64,000 nt of DNA from Chryseobacterium oranimense (lineage in GTDB: Bacteria; Bacteroidota; Bacteroidia; Flavobacteriales; Weeksellaceae). The position numbers and the translations under genes were made by a program. The stretch's first letter is position 1, and each line of letters opens with the position of its first letter. Positions 44,905 through 55,351 of the stretch are shown here, in pieces. Location of the stretch: the NCBI RefSeq assembly GCF_900129755.1, contig NZ_FQWT01000004.1, forward strand, positions 62,001 through 126,000, written 5' to 3'. Below the pieces are notes generated by a model. The model searched no databases, had not been told where the DNA came from, and saw nothing but the letters and a program-made list of their open reading frames with translations.

Positions 44905-47268
44905 ATGTTAGGTTATAGATTAAACAAATACTTTTTATTTCTGGTATTACTGTTTACTTCTGCAGCAGTATTTTCCCAGAATGTCAGAAGGAAATCTCCT
45001 CCCAAAAAAGCCACAGAGGCTACCATGAAAGCTGGTGCATTCATAGATGTGAATGTTCCGACTTACCCCCAGTCTGCTTATACCATTGAACAGCTTGTAA
45101 AAAACGTACTGATATCCGGAGGATCTGTATGTGCTGCTCCCAATGTGACCAACGTTACTGTATCTCCCAATCAGCTTTCGACGGATACAGAAAGAGCTTG
45201 GGGATATTTTAATAAAGGTACTACCAATTTTCCTTTCAATGATGGTATAGTGTTAGTCGCCGGTAAAGCGAGAAGAGCCGGAAACGGTTACGAAGGAACC
45301 AATCCGCTTTCAGACGAAGTTCCGGGTTCCGGGATTAATGATCCTGATCTGGTAGCTGCCGTTAATCCGCCGGTTACCCTGAAGGATGTAGTAGCCGTTG
45401 AATTTGATTTCGTTCCGAATAGCAACCAGGTGAAATTCAATTATTTATTCGCATCAGAAGAATATACAAGCGGATTCCCATGTGGTGATTTTGCCGACAG
45501 TTTTGCCCTTCTTCTAAAAAAAGTAGGCGATCCTAATTACACCAATCTTGCGATACTTCCCGGAGGCGCAGGCCCTGTAAGTGTTACGAATATTATACCG
45601 CATGGAGTAGGATGTGATGGAGAGACTATTAATGAACAGTACTTCGCCGGACTGAATACCACCAATATTGAAACCAATTTTATAGGAAGAACAGTTCCCC
45701 TTACAGCAGTGGCAACGGTTATTCCGGGCCAGACATACCATTTTAAGCTTGTTCTTGCAGATGCTTTGGACCAGCGTTATGACTCTGCCGTATTTCTGCA
45801 GGGAGGATCTTTTGATATCGGAATGACCATTGTTGACGGTAACGGAAATCCTCTGGGAGACACCATCAACATGTGTGATAATACACCCCAGATATTAAAA
45901 GCGCAGGTATCTACCGTTCCGGGAATGACCTACAAATGGTACAAAAACGGAGTAGTGATTCCTAATGCAACCAGTGCCACATACATAGCGACCTCCCCGG
46001 GCGTATATCAGGTGAAGACCTTCGTAGGTGGAACAGAATGCCAGCAGGCAAGCATTACCATTATAGGAGGAACCTCTCCGACGGCTCAGAATGCAACACT
46101 GAAGCTTTGTGCCACTCCAGCCCTCAGTACTTTCAATTTGGAAGATGCAAAACCGCAGATCAGTACAACGGCAGGTGCAGTATTTCGTTTTTATGCCAAT
46201 CAGGCAGATGCACAGGCTCAAAACAATAACTTTATTACAAACCTTACCAACTATAACGGTACCGATGGACAGGTACTCTATGTAGTTGTTTCCAACGGTG
46301 CATTCTGCAGCAAACTTGTGACCCTGACTTTAAGGAGAGAAGAAACACCTGTTGCTCAGCTTAATGCCCCAAGACTAAGAATCTGTGAAGGAGAATCTCT
46401 GGTACTGACTGCTTCCGGCGGTGTCACCTATCAATGGGGAGATAGTTCCGCAACCGGAGGCGTAAGAACGGTAAGCCCGACTCAGACTACTACTTATACC
46501 GTGTATGCTATCGGTGCACAGGGATGTAAATCTTTACAGCCTGCCACTATTACTATTGATGTAGTTCCTGCCATTGTTTCCTCACTGAAAGGAGGCCAGA
46601 TCTGTGAAGGAGATATGATCCTTTTGGATGCCGGATCCGGACCGGGATATACCTATGAATGGAATACCGGAGAAACCACTCAGGGTATTACAGTAGGAGT
46701 ACCGGGTGAATATACCGTAACGATCAGCAACGGAGTATGTTCCAAAGAATTTAAAACCCTGGTAATACAGGCTGGGATTCCGGAAATTATAAAAGTTGAT
46801 TATAATGACAACGGAACAATGGTGCTTACAACCACTAATCCTAGCAACGGAATCTTAGAATATTCTGTAGACAACGGTTTTACCTGGCAATCTTCCAATG
46901 TATTTTCCAATGTACCTAAAAATACAGTCATATCCATCCGTGTTAAAGTGAAGGATACCAGCTGTGTAGGCTTTTTGGAGTACTTTACATTCGTCATGAA
47001 AAATGTGATTACCCCTAACGGAGATAATGTGAATGATATTATTGATTTCAGCGGAGTAAGCAGCTACAAAGACTTTAAAGGACTGGTTTTCGACCGGTAC
47101 GGAAAAGAAGTGTTCAGGGCCGGAAAAACCAGACCTTACTGGGATGGTTATTTCCAGGGGAAACGCCTGCCTACCGCATCTTACTGGTATCAGGTAACCT
47201 ATCAGGATCCTGCCAGTAAACAGATGGCAGTGAAAACTGGATGGATTCTTCTTAAAAACTTGGAATAA
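44905..47268 (+). CDS. Choice-of-anchor-L T9SS type B surface protein, copy 1
   Basis: 787 residues. Signal sequence ending VFSQ; a conserved leader motif MKAGAFIDVNVPTYPQSAYT; the choice-of-anchor-L domain (about 75-305; FNYLFASEEYTSGFPC, NLAILPGGAGPVSVTNI); an Ig-like part (MTYKWYKNGVVIPNATSATY); one B module (TLKLCATPALSTFNLEDAKP); one A module (ICEGESLVLTASGGVTYQWG); then a gliding-associated type B sorting domain (NVITPNGDNVNDIIDF, VFDRYGKEVFR). It is exported by T9SS and probably surface-bound. The ligand is unknown. First of three tandem paralogues. Confidence 0.88.
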   Translation: MLGYRLNKYFLFLVLLFTSAAVFSQNVRRKSPPKKATEATMKAGAFIDVNVPTYPQSAYTIEQLVKNVLISGGSVCAAPNVTNVTVSPNQLSTDTERAWGYFNKGTTNFPFNDGIVLVAGKARRAGNGYEGTNPLSDEVPGSGINDPDLVAAVNPPVTLKDVVAVEFDFVPNSNQVKFNYLFASEEYTSGFPCGDFADSFALLLKKVGDPNYTNLAILPGGAGPVSVTNIIPHGVGCDGETINEQYFAGLNTTNIETNFIGRTVPLTAVATVIPGQTYHFKLVLADALDQRYDSAVFLQGGSFDIGMTIVDGNGNPLGDTINMCDNTPQILKAQVSTVPGMTYKWYKNGVVIPNATSATYIATSPGVYQVKTFVGGTECQQASITIIGGTSPTAQNATLKLCATPALSTFNLEDAKPQISTTAGAVFRFYANQADAQAQNNNFITNLTNYNGTDGQVLYVVVSNGAFCSKLVTLTLRREETPVAQLNAPRLRICEGESLVLTASGGVTYQWGDSSATGGVRTVSPTQTTTYTVYAIGAQGCKSLQPATITIDVVPAIVSSLKGGQICEGDMILLDAGSGPGYTYEWNTGETTQGITVGVPGEYTVTISNGVCSKEFKTLVIQAGIPEIIKVDYNDNGTMVLTTTNPSNGILEYSVDNGFTWQSSNVFSNVPKNTVISIRVKVKDTSCVGFLEYFTFVMKNVITPNGDNVNDIIDFSGVSSYKDFKGLVFDRYGKEVFRAGKTRPYWDGYFQGKRLPTASYWYQVTYQDPASKQMAVKTGWILLKNLE

Positions 47269-47286
47269 TCATTTATATAATTTATA

Positions 47287-47318
47287 GAAAGGCTGGCATT
47301 TTTGTCAGCCTTTCTTAT
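47287..47318 (+). terminator. Terminator after adhesin copy 1
   Basis: A 9-bp stem (gaaaggctg / cagcctttc) with T residues after it. Confidence 0.82.
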
Positions 47319-47440
47319 TATTTTTCAAATAAAGCAAATTTATATTGCAGAATAAGTAAGCTTGTATTAATGATAATGTAAATTGTGTTAAATTAACTTT
47401 CAATCAAAAAAAATAGTATTTTTGTTTAAAATACTATAAA

Positions 47441-50400
47441 ATGTTAAACAGGAGGATTGGAAATTTATTTTTGGCGTTATTTTTTGCATTAATCGGAAAC
47501 TTTGTTTTTGCTCAGAACATAGACAGAGCAACGATCCCTGCAAAAAAAGCCAATGCAACCTCTATGAAAGCCGGTGCTTTTATAGATGTAAATACACCCA
47601 ATTACACAGAGTCCGGATACAGCATTACACAGCTGGTAAAAGAAGTGCTGATCTCCGGAGGAGCCTGTTCTACGTCCAATGTGAGCAACGTAAGTGTTTC
47701 TCCCAATTTAACAGTGAGCGATCCTGGCCGTAGTTGGGGATTCTTTAATAAAGGTACTACAGCTTTTCCATTTGCGAAAGGTATCGTTCTTTCTACAGGA
47801 TATGCTGCAAAAGCAGGAAATACTTATCAGGGTATTTTGAATGATGGTATAAATACTCTTGGAGATACAGATCTGGCTTCAGCTCTGGGAATCAATAATG
47901 CTGAACTGAGAGATGCTACCTACATTGAATTCGACTTTGTACCGGCTTCTACAGAAATTTCATTCAGATACTTGTTTGCCTCCAAAGAATATGCGCCCGG
48001 GTTCCAGTTCGCATGTACCAAATCAGATGGATTTGCTTTATTGCTGAAAAAGGCAACAGATCCTACCTATACCAATCTGGCCGTACTTCCCGGAGGTGCC
48101 GGACCTGTAAGTGTTACCAATATCCACCCGGCAATTCCCGGAGGTTGTGGCGCCGTTAACGCTTCCTATTTTGCCGGAATAAATAATCCGGTTGTTGAAA
48201 CCAATTTTGACGGGCGTACAATACCTTTAACCGCAAAAGCTACGGTAACTCCAGGTGTAACTTATCACTTTAAAATGGTTTTGGCAGATTTCAGCGACAG
48301 AAATTACGATTCAGCAGTATTTCTGGAAGCAGGATCATTCGATATCGGGGTAAAAATTTTAGACCCTGCCGGAGTTCAGCTTCCTGATACGGTTTATATG
48401 TGCGATAATACTCCCCAGACATTTACAGCCTCTGTACAGGCTCCTAATGTTACCTATCAGTGGTTTTTAAATAATAATCCTATTGCTGGCCAGACAGGTC
48501 CGAGCTATACCGCTACACAGCCTGGAGTATACAGTGTTCAGGTATTCATCCAGGGAAATACCTGTCCCGGAACGGGAACCATTACAGTAGTGGGAGGAAC
48601 TTCCCCCACCGTACAGAATGCTACCCTGACAGCCTGTTATGCCGCCGGAAATGCAACTTTTAATCTGCCTTCCGCAAATGCTTCGATCAGTACGACGCCC
48701 GGTGCAACGTTTTCATACTACGTAAACCAGGCAGATGCCAATGCCGGAAATACAAATACTATTCCCAGCCCTGCCACTTATTCGAGTCCGGGTGGGCAAA
48801 CAGTCTATGTTCTTGTTAAAAACGGTTTCTGCTCCAAAGTAGCTGAGCTGCAGCTGGTAAAAGCTCCTCAGATGACGGCATCAATTCTGCCGCCGGCGGT
48901 ATTGACCTGTGCCAGCTCACAGACAACTTTAGATGCTTCAGCTTCTGTTTATCCTGCAGGATCTACTTTTAACTGGACAACCACAGGAGGAAATATAGTT
49001 TCAGGAGGAACGACTTTAACCCCGGTTATCAATGCTCCCGGAACCTATACTTTAACCATATCCAAAACTTATCAGCCAGGAGGGGTGATCTGTACCGCTA
49101 CTGCTAGTGTTACAGTTACCGGAGACAGTGCTCCACCGGTTACAGGACTTACAGCAAGTAAAATACAGATATGCAGCGGTGAATCCGTAACCTTAACGGC
49201 ATCAGGAGGTACTACCTATAACTGGACAGGCCTTCCGGGAACAGGAAATACCCAGACCGTATCACCTACCGCAACTACAACTTATACAGTAACTGCAGTA
49301 GGAGCCAATGGATGCGTTTCTCAAAATCCTGCAACAATCACGATTGAAGTTTCACAGCCTATTACTGTGCAGAATGCCGTATTGCATAAATGCTATGCTC
49401 CGGGACTTACCTATGACCTGACAACTGCTCAGAGCCAGATTACTTCAGCAGGAGCTGGGGTTACTTTTACTTACTATATCAACCAGGCTGATGCTCTTGC
49501 AGGCAATACTAATTTTATTACAACGCCTACAACTTATTCTCCTCCGGGAAATCAGACCATATACGTATTGGTAAAGAATGGAGGATGTCAGTATGTGGTT
49601 TCCCTTCAGTTACTAAGAACAGCTGAAACAACACTTACCATAGCAGCACCGCAGGAAATAACCTGTACTACACCTCAGACTACATTAAATGCTTCGGCAT
49701 CTGTAGTGCCTGCAGGATCTACCATTGCATGGACAGCAGCAGGAGGAGGAAATATTGTATCAGGTGCAAATACCCTTACCCCTGTAGTTAACGCAGGAGG
49801 AACCTATACACTTACGGTTACCAATGTATCACAGCCTGGAAATCTAAGCTGTACTTATACGGCAACCGTAACCGTAACTCAAAATACAACATTACCAACA
49901 GCTACTGTAGTGTCTTCACAACCCCGAATATGTCTGGGAGAATCTGTAACCCTGACAGCTTCCGGTGGAGTTACCTATAACTGGGTAGGACTTCCAGGAA
50001 ACGGAAATACACAGGTAGTTTCTCCGACTTTAACTACAGTATATACGGTATATGCAGTATCTGCTAATGGCTGTGTTTCAGCAACCCCGGCAACGGTTAC
50101 TGTTACCGTAGGACCACCAACAGCAGGTTTATCGGCATCTAAAATAAAAATCTGTGCCGGAGAATCTGTAACACTTACCGCTACAGGTGGAGTTACCTAT
50201 AATTGGGTAGGGCTTCCGGGTAACGGAAATACACAGGTAGTTACCCCGACAATTACTACGGAATACTCAGTGTATGCACTTGGAGGTAATGGCTGTAGCT
50301 CAATAAATCCAGCGAAAGTAACGATTGAAGTAGTTCCTGCTATTGTATCAACCTTGGAAGATGTATATGTATGTGAAGGAGATACAGGAGTTTTAGACGC

Positions 50401-51034
50401 CGGCCCAGGTACGAATTATACCTATTTATGGAATACCGGAGCAACCACTCAAACCATATCTACCAATGTTCCCGGAACTTATACTGTTACCATCAGTAAC
50501 GGAACGTGTTCCAAAACATTTACTGGGAAACTGTTAAATCCGGATCTGCCTAAATTTACGAATATCGTATACGATAACCATGTGCTTACCCTTACGGCAA
50601 GTAATCCTACAGGAGGTGCTTTAGAATACTCCATAGACGGAGGAGTAGTATGGCAGTCATCCAATATATTCTATAATGTATTGAACAATACCAACTACCA
50701 TCTGATGGTAAGGGTAGTAGATGCAAAATGTGGTACAACGTTGGATTACTTCACCTTTGTAATCAGCAACGCTATTACACCTAATATGGATGGAGTGAAT
50801 GATACGATTGATTTCTCCGGAATCAGTGGCTATAATAATTTTGCAGCATCAATTTTTGACCGCTATGGTGCAGAACTCTTCAGGGCTACTAAAACCGATG
50901 CAGTCTGGAGAGGCTCTTTAAAAGGTCTGAACCTTGCTACAGGCACTTACTGGTATAAGGTACAATGGGAAAATCCGGCAAGTAAAAAGCTCGAACTCCG
51001 CTCAGGCTGGATATTGCTAAAAAATAGAAACTAA
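47441..51034 (+). CDS. Choice-of-anchor-L T9SS type B surface protein, copy 2 (expanded)
   Basis: 1197 residues. It has the same start and end as its neighbours (leader motif MKAGAFIDVNTPNYTESGYS; anchor-L domain with LPGGAGPVSVTNI; sorting domain NAITPNMDGVNDTIDFSG). About 400 extra residues in the middle come from repeated modules. The order B-C-A (48610-49352) is repeated at 49367-50112, and a further A module lies at 50137-50334. The A modules share ESVTLTA(S/T)GG and YNW(T/V)GLPG(T/N)GNTQ. The long adhesin-like stalk points to surface presentation. A possible -7 element TATTTTTG lies at 47417-47424. Confidence 0.88.
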   Translation: MLNRRIGNLFLALFFALIGNFVFAQNIDRATIPAKKANATSMKAGAFIDVNTPNYTESGYSITQLVKEVLISGGACSTSNVSNVSVSPNLTVSDPGRSWGFFNKGTTAFPFAKGIVLSTGYAAKAGNTYQGILNDGINTLGDTDLASALGINNAELRDATYIEFDFVPASTEISFRYLFASKEYAPGFQFACTKSDGFALLLKKATDPTYTNLAVLPGGAGPVSVTNIHPAIPGGCGAVNASYFAGINNPVVETNFDGRTIPLTAKATVTPGVTYHFKMVLADFSDRNYDSAVFLEAGSFDIGVKILDPAGVQLPDTVYMCDNTPQTFTASVQAPNVTYQWFLNNNPIAGQTGPSYTATQPGVYSVQVFIQGNTCPGTGTITVVGGTSPTVQNATLTACYAAGNATFNLPSANASISTTPGATFSYYVNQADANAGNTNTIPSPATYSSPGGQTVYVLVKNGFCSKVAELQLVKAPQMTASILPPAVLTCASSQTTLDASASVYPAGSTFNWTTTGGNIVSGGTTLTPVINAPGTYTLTISKTYQPGGVICTATASVTVTGDSAPPVTGLTASKIQICSGESVTLTASGGTTYNWTGLPGTGNTQTVSPTATTTYTVTAVGANGCVSQNPATITIEVSQPITVQNAVLHKCYAPGLTYDLTTAQSQITSAGAGVTFTYYINQADALAGNTNFITTPTTYSPPGNQTIYVLVKNGGCQYVVSLQLLRTAETTLTIAAPQEITCTTPQTTLNASASVVPAGSTIAWTAAGGGNIVSGANTLTPVVNAGGTYTLTVTNVSQPGNLSCTYTATVTVTQNTTLPTATVVSSQPRICLGESVTLTASGGVTYNWVGLPGNGNTQVVSPTLTTVYTVYAVSANGCVSATPATVTVTVGPPTAGLSASKIKICAGESVTLTATGGVTYNWVGLPGNGNTQVVTPTITTEYSVYALGGNGCSSINPAKVTIEVVPAIVSTLEDVYVCEGDTGVLDAGPGTNYTYLWNTGATTQTISTNVPGTYTVTISNGTCSKTFTGKLLNPDLPKFTNIVYDNHVLTLTASNPTGGALEYSIDGGVVWQSSNIFYNVLNNTNYHLMVRVVDAKCGTTLDYFTFVISNAITPNMDGVNDTIDFSGISGYNNFAASIFDRYGAELFRATKTDAVWRGSLKGLNLATGTYWYKVQWENPASKKLELRSGWILLKNRN
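48610..50334 (+). repeat. Duplicated B-C-A module block inside adhesin copy 2
   Basis: Two blocks of about 745 bases (48610-49352 and 49367-50112) encode the same three modules, followed by a third A module (50137-50334). The second and third A modules share long nearly identical DNA runs around 49970-50040 and 50198-50265. Confidence 0.82.
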
Positions 51035-51039
51035 CATGC

Positions 51040-51070
51040 AAACCTTCCATATTTGGAAGGTTTGTTTTTT
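51040..51070 (+). terminator. Terminator after adhesin copy 2
   Basis: The stem aaaccttcca / tggaaggttt is followed by a T run. Confidence 0.85.
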
Positions 51071-51142
51071 TTATATTAAAAAATAGATAAAAAATATAGG
51101 ATATATTTAGAAATAAATTAAATTTGTTGAAACAAAAGTATT

Positions 51143-53521
51143 ATGCGAAGAAATCTACTATTCCTTTTATTTTTCTTGGTCGTATCGACATTTTTATATT
51201 CTCAAACAGACGGGCCCCGCAAGCCTCCCAAAAATCAACCTTCAGGATCAGCTACTCAGAAAGCGGGCACTTTTATTGATGTGAATGCTCCGGGATATAC
51301 GGAATCCAGCTATTCCATTACACAACTGGTAAAAGATGTCCTGATCTCTTCAGGTACAAATACCTGCGTAACACCTGCGGTATCCAATGTGAAAATTACT
51401 CCGAACCATGCCGTATCTGATGCTGACAGATCATGGGGATATTTCCACAAAGGAACAACCAATTTTCCTTTTAAGGATGGGATTGTACTTTCTACAGGGA
51501 AAGCCAGAAGAGCCGGTAACGGACCGGAAGGAAACCTGAGTGACAATAACGGGGGAGGAACGGATTCCGATCTTGCACAGGCCATTGGATCTACCGGGAC
51601 ACTGACGGATGCTGTTCTTCTGGAATTTGACTTTGTTCCTACTACTTCACAGATTAAATTTAATTATATCCTGGCATCCGAAGAGTACTCCGGTTCATTT
51701 CCATGTCAGTACGCAGATGCCTTTGCTATTTTGCTTAGACCTACATCGGGTGGGCCTTACCAGAATATGGCAATACTTCCCGGTGGTGCCGGTCCTGTAA
51801 GCATTACCAATATTCACCCGTTAATTACTGGTGGCGGGGGATGCCCTGCTGTTAACGAACAGTTTTTTGGAGGTTATAATACCGGTAATGTTGAAACAAA
51901 TTTTGAAGGAAGAACAATTCCTCTTACTGCAACTGCGACTGTAATGGCAGGGCAGCAATATCACTTTAAAATGGTCGTTGCAGATTATTCACCGGGAAGT
52001 TATGAAGATCATGGCTGGGATTCTGCCGTATTTTTAGAAGGAGGATCATTTAATATTGGTGTTGAGCTTTTAGACCCTAGCGGTGCCACTTTACCTTCTG
52101 ATATTAATGTTTGTGATAACGAACCTCAGTTAATTACTGCTTCGGTAAGCGACCCTAACCTATTATACCAGTGGTATCTGAATGGGGCCCCTATAACTGG
52201 TGCAACGACTAATACCATTACGGCTGTTCAACCGGGAACTTATACTATTGAGGTAAGTGTTCCGGGGAATCCTTGTCCGGGTAAAGCGACTATACAGATT
52301 CATGGAGGAACTACTCCGCAGGCACAGGATGCTACGCTTCTGCTATGTTCCACACCGGATATTACCACTTTTGACCTGACTGAGGCTATGCCTTCAATAA
52401 GCCCGACTCCGGGAGCAGTATTCAAGTTTTATGTTGATCAGGCTGATGCTTTGGCTCAGAATGGTAATTATATTCAGAATATTTTAAACTATAACGGGAC
52501 GGACGGACAGATCCTGTATGTTGTAGTGTCCAACGGAGGTTTCTGCAGCAAAATGATAGAACTGACCCTGCAAAAAGAAACCACACCAAAGGCGGGTATT
52601 AAATCTTCCCGTATCAAGATATGTCCGGGAGAAACAGTAACACTGACTGCTGATGGTGGAGTAACCTACCAGTGGGGTAATTTCCCTGGTACCGGCAATA
52701 CCCAAACGGTAACTTTATACCAGACTACAACATTTACAGTGTATGCAGTCGGGACAAAAGGATGCCGTTCATTAAACCCGGCTTCCATTACAGTGGAGGT
52801 TACTCCTGAAATTACCTCACCTTTAAAAGATGTAGAAATGTGTCTGGGTGACCGTATTACTTTAGACGCAGGTGCCGGGCCGAACTACAAATATTTATGG
52901 AGCACGGGAGCAACTACTCAGACTATTACTGCAGACAGCTGGGGTATTTACACTGTAGAAGTTGATAACGGATTCTGTAAAAAGATTTTCACGGCGAAAG
53001 TGGGAGGTGCGGCCACTCCTTTCGTAACAGCCGTTCAGTATGAAAGTGCCAAAAAAACAGTGACGATTATTGCTGAAAATCCTATGATGAACAATACTCC
53101 AAGCACTTTGGAATATTCCCTGGATAATGGAATTACATGGCAGCAGTCCAATATTTTCACTAATCTTCTAGACAATACCAACTATACCATATTGATCAGA
53201 AGAGTAGGAACTCACTGTGTCGGAACTTTTGATTTCTATACCCTTCAGATCAATAATATCATTACACCGAATAATGATGGTGTGAATGATGTACTGGATC
53301 TTACAGCATTGGGTGAATTCAAAAATTTCACAGGATCTATCTTTGACAGATATGGAGTGGAAATGTTCAGGTTCTCTAAAGAAAAACCGGTCTGGGATGG
53401 AACGGTAGGAGGAAAGAAACTTCCTACAGCGACTTATTGGTATAAATTTAATTTTGAGTACCCTAAGTCAAAAGCTCAGATGAACTGGTCCGGATGGATC
53501 ATGCTTAAGAACCGCGAATAA
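51143..53521 (+). CDS. Choice-of-anchor-L T9SS type B surface protein, copy 3
   Basis: 792 residues. Signal ending LYSQ, leader motif QKAGTFIDVNAPGYTESSYS, anchor-L domain (about 85-320; FNYILASEEYSGSFPC, AILPGGAGPVSITNI), Ig-like part (LLYQWYLNGAPITGATTNT), one B and one A module (ICPGETVTLTADGGVTYQWG), and the type B sorting domain (NIITPNNDGVNDVLDL, IFDRYGVEMFRF). Its architecture matches copy 1. An exact -7 type element TAAATTTG lies at 51119-51126, so it probably has its own promoter. Confidence 0.88.
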   Translation: MRRNLLFLLFFLVVSTFLYSQTDGPRKPPKNQPSGSATQKAGTFIDVNAPGYTESSYSITQLVKDVLISSGTNTCVTPAVSNVKITPNHAVSDADRSWGYFHKGTTNFPFKDGIVLSTGKARRAGNGPEGNLSDNNGGGTDSDLAQAIGSTGTLTDAVLLEFDFVPTTSQIKFNYILASEEYSGSFPCQYADAFAILLRPTSGGPYQNMAILPGGAGPVSITNIHPLITGGGGCPAVNEQFFGGYNTGNVETNFEGRTIPLTATATVMAGQQYHFKMVVADYSPGSYEDHGWDSAVFLEGGSFNIGVELLDPSGATLPSDINVCDNEPQLITASVSDPNLLYQWYLNGAPITGATTNTITAVQPGTYTIEVSVPGNPCPGKATIQIHGGTTPQAQDATLLLCSTPDITTFDLTEAMPSISPTPGAVFKFYVDQADALAQNGNYIQNILNYNGTDGQILYVVVSNGGFCSKMIELTLQKETTPKAGIKSSRIKICPGETVTLTADGGVTYQWGNFPGTGNTQTVTLYQTTTFTVYAVGTKGCRSLNPASITVEVTPEITSPLKDVEMCLGDRITLDAGAGPNYKYLWSTGATTQTITADSWGIYTVEVDNGFCKKIFTAKVGGAATPFVTAVQYESAKKTVTIIAENPMMNNTPSTLEYSLDNGITWQQSNIFTNLLDNTNYTILIRRVGTHCVGTFDFYTLQINNIITPNNDGVNDVLDLTALGEFKNFTGSIFDRYGVEMFRFSKEKPVWDGTVGGKKLPTATYWYKFNFEYPKSKAQMNWSGWIMLKNRE

Positions 53522-53537
53522 AAGATAAAGCATACAG

Positions 53538-53572
53538 AAAAGCCTTTCAAGAAAACTTGAAAGGCTTTTTTA
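53538..53572. terminator. Bidirectional terminator between adhesin copy 3 and rsmA
   Basis: A perfect 14-bp stem (aaaagcctttcaag / cttgaaaggctttt, loop aaaa) is placed between convergent genes. Confidence 0.9.
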
Positions 53573-53587
53573 TTTTTGAACTGATCC

Positions 53588-54358
53588 TTATTGATTCTGT
53601 TTCCAGAGATTGGCAAAACCGATAAAATCTGTAACACTGAGTTCTTCCGCTCTTTTATCTAAAAATTCATGAGTTTTTAAAGCTTCAGGAATATTTAATA
53701 TTTTCAGGGAATTCGAAAGTTTTTTTCTTCTCTGGTTAAATCCGGCTTTTACGATCTGTTTAAACAGAACTTCATTTCCCGCCAGGCCTTCTTTTGGATT
53801 TCTCGTCAGCCTGATCACACCCGATTTTACTTTAGGAGGTGGATTAAATACATTTTCATGAACTGTGAACAGGTAAGATACATCGTAATATGCCTGGATC
53901 AGGACAGAAAGAATCCCGTAATCTTTAGTTCTGGGTACAGCTGCCGTTCTCTCAGCCACTTCTTTTTGGAACATTCCTACCATTTCAGGGATCTGCTGGT
54001 AATAATCAACGATCTTGAAAAGAATCTGGGATGAAATGTTGTAAGGGAAATTACCAATGATGGCAATCTGTTGTCCATCGATAAAATGGAAGTCCTGCTT
54101 CAGGAAATCTCCTACAAAAGTGTTTTCCGTAATCTTCGGATAATTGTTTTTCAGGTATTCTATAGATTCGGTATCAATCTCTGCCAGGTAGACTGTCTGA
54201 TCTTTTTCTAGCAGGTATTTGGTAAGAACGCCCATTCCCGGACCAACTTCCATGACGTTTTTATAGTCTTCAAAACTAAGACCTTCCACGATTTTTCTCG
54301 CGATATTTTCATCTGTCAGAAAGTGCTGTCCAAGATGTTTTTTTGCTTTTACACTCAA
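53588..54358 (-). CDS. rsmA: 16S rRNA dimethyladenosine transferase
   Basis: 256 residues from a TTG start; a stop lies in frame just upstream and no ATG is available. The family opening KKHLGQHFLTDENIARKIV is intact. SAM motif I is VMEVGPGMGVLTKYLL, the catalytic motif is IGNFPYNISSQIL (NxPY), and the C-terminal RNA-binding part has NQRRKKLSNSLK. It methylates two adjacent adenines in the 3' end loop of 16S rRNA during small-subunit assembly. It is divergent from ftsX. Confidence 0.96.
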   Translation of the reverse strand: MSVKAKKHLGQHFLTDENIARKIVEGLSFEDYKNVMEVGPGMGVLTKYLLEKDQTVYLAEIDTESIEYLKNNYPKITENTFVGDFLKQDFHFIDGQQIAIIGNFPYNISSQILFKIVDYYQQIPEMVGMFQKEVAERTAAVPRTKDYGILSVLIQAYYDVSYLFTVHENVFNPPPKVKSGVIRLTRNPKEGLAGNEVLFKQIVKAGFNQRRKKLSNSLKILNIPEALKTHEFLDKRAEELSVTDFIGFANLWKQNQ

Positions 54359-54449
54359 AGTTTTTTATGATTTTATTAACAATGATTTTCTTTATTTCGT
54401 CCCAAATTTCGGAAGATTTTTTCTATTTTAGCCAAAAATTTTAATATTA

Positions 54450-55349
54450 ATGGCTAAATCTGTAGATGAGTTTAATAAGAAAAGGCTTCGGTCAAGCAAT
54501 ATTACAGTAGTAATAAGTATCGCATTAGTGTTATTTTTGTTAGGATTAATGGGGCTTATCTTAATCAATGCCCAGAAGTATTCTGACTATATAAAAGAAC
54601 AGTTGGTGGTAAATGCTTATTTTGATGAAAATTTTGATGTAAAAGATTCTGTAAAAATTGCAAAACTGGAAGAAGAAACTTTTAAAAAGGTACAGACATT
54701 AGCTCCTGTAAAAAAAGCGACCTATATTTCAAGGGATATGGCGGCTAAAGAAGCCAAAAAAACAATGGGGATAGACAGTGATGCGCTTTTTGAAGAAAAC
54801 ATTTTCCCTTCGTCTATCGAGGTGGCATTAAAGCCTGAATATGTGGATCCGGCAAAAATTGATGAAGCAATTAAAGTCATTAAAGCCGTTCCGGGAATTG
54901 TAGATGTTAAAAATGACAGTACTTTGATGGTGGATGTTTACAATAACCTGAGCAGAATCCTGAAATGGATCTTAGGTTTTTCCGTTTTATTCCTGATCCT
55001 GGCTGTTGTTTTAATTAACAATTCGATCCGTCTGAAAATATTCTCCAAGAGATTTATTATTAAAACCATGCAGCTGGTAGGGGCAAAAAGAAGGTTCATC
55101 CTTAAGCCGTTTATCATTGAAGCAGTTATTCTGGGTGCTATAGGATCTGTAATCGGACTTCTGGCACTGGGTGGGGTATGGTATTACTTTACAAGCCAGA
55201 TCGGTTCAGCCTTCGTGCAGGATACCAACCAATATTTCTGGCTGGTTATCTTAGTGCTTGGAGTAGGAATTTTTATATCTGTTTTAAGTACTATCTTCGC
55301 TACATGGAGATTCTTAAAATCAAACGTTGACGACTTATATTACTCTTAA
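54450..55349 (+). CDS. ftsX: Cell-division ABC permease FtsX
   Basis: 299 residues with four membrane segments (about 20-43, 170-192, 225-250, 268-290). A periplasmic loop between the first two contains FDVKDSVKIAKLEEETFKKV, the site through which FtsX activates cell-wall hydrolases. LVGAKRRFILKPFIIEAVILG is the coupling segment (core VGAKRRFI). It works with FtsE, which is not next to it here. It heads a same-strand group with DUF3098, uppP, a lipoprotein and truB. Confidence 0.92.
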   Translation: MAKSVDEFNKKRLRSSNITVVISIALVLFLLGLMGLILINAQKYSDYIKEQLVVNAYFDENFDVKDSVKIAKLEEETFKKVQTLAPVKKATYISRDMAAKEAKKTMGIDSDALFEENIFPSSIEVALKPEYVDPAKIDEAIKVIKAVPGIVDVKNDSTLMVDVYNNLSRILKWILGFSVLFLILAVVLINNSIRLKIFSKRFIIKTMQLVGAKRRFILKPFIIEAVILGAIGSVIGLLALGGVWYYFTSQIGSAFVQDTNQYFWLVILVLGVGIFISVLSTIFATWRFLKSNVDDLYYS

Positions 55350-55351
55350 TA

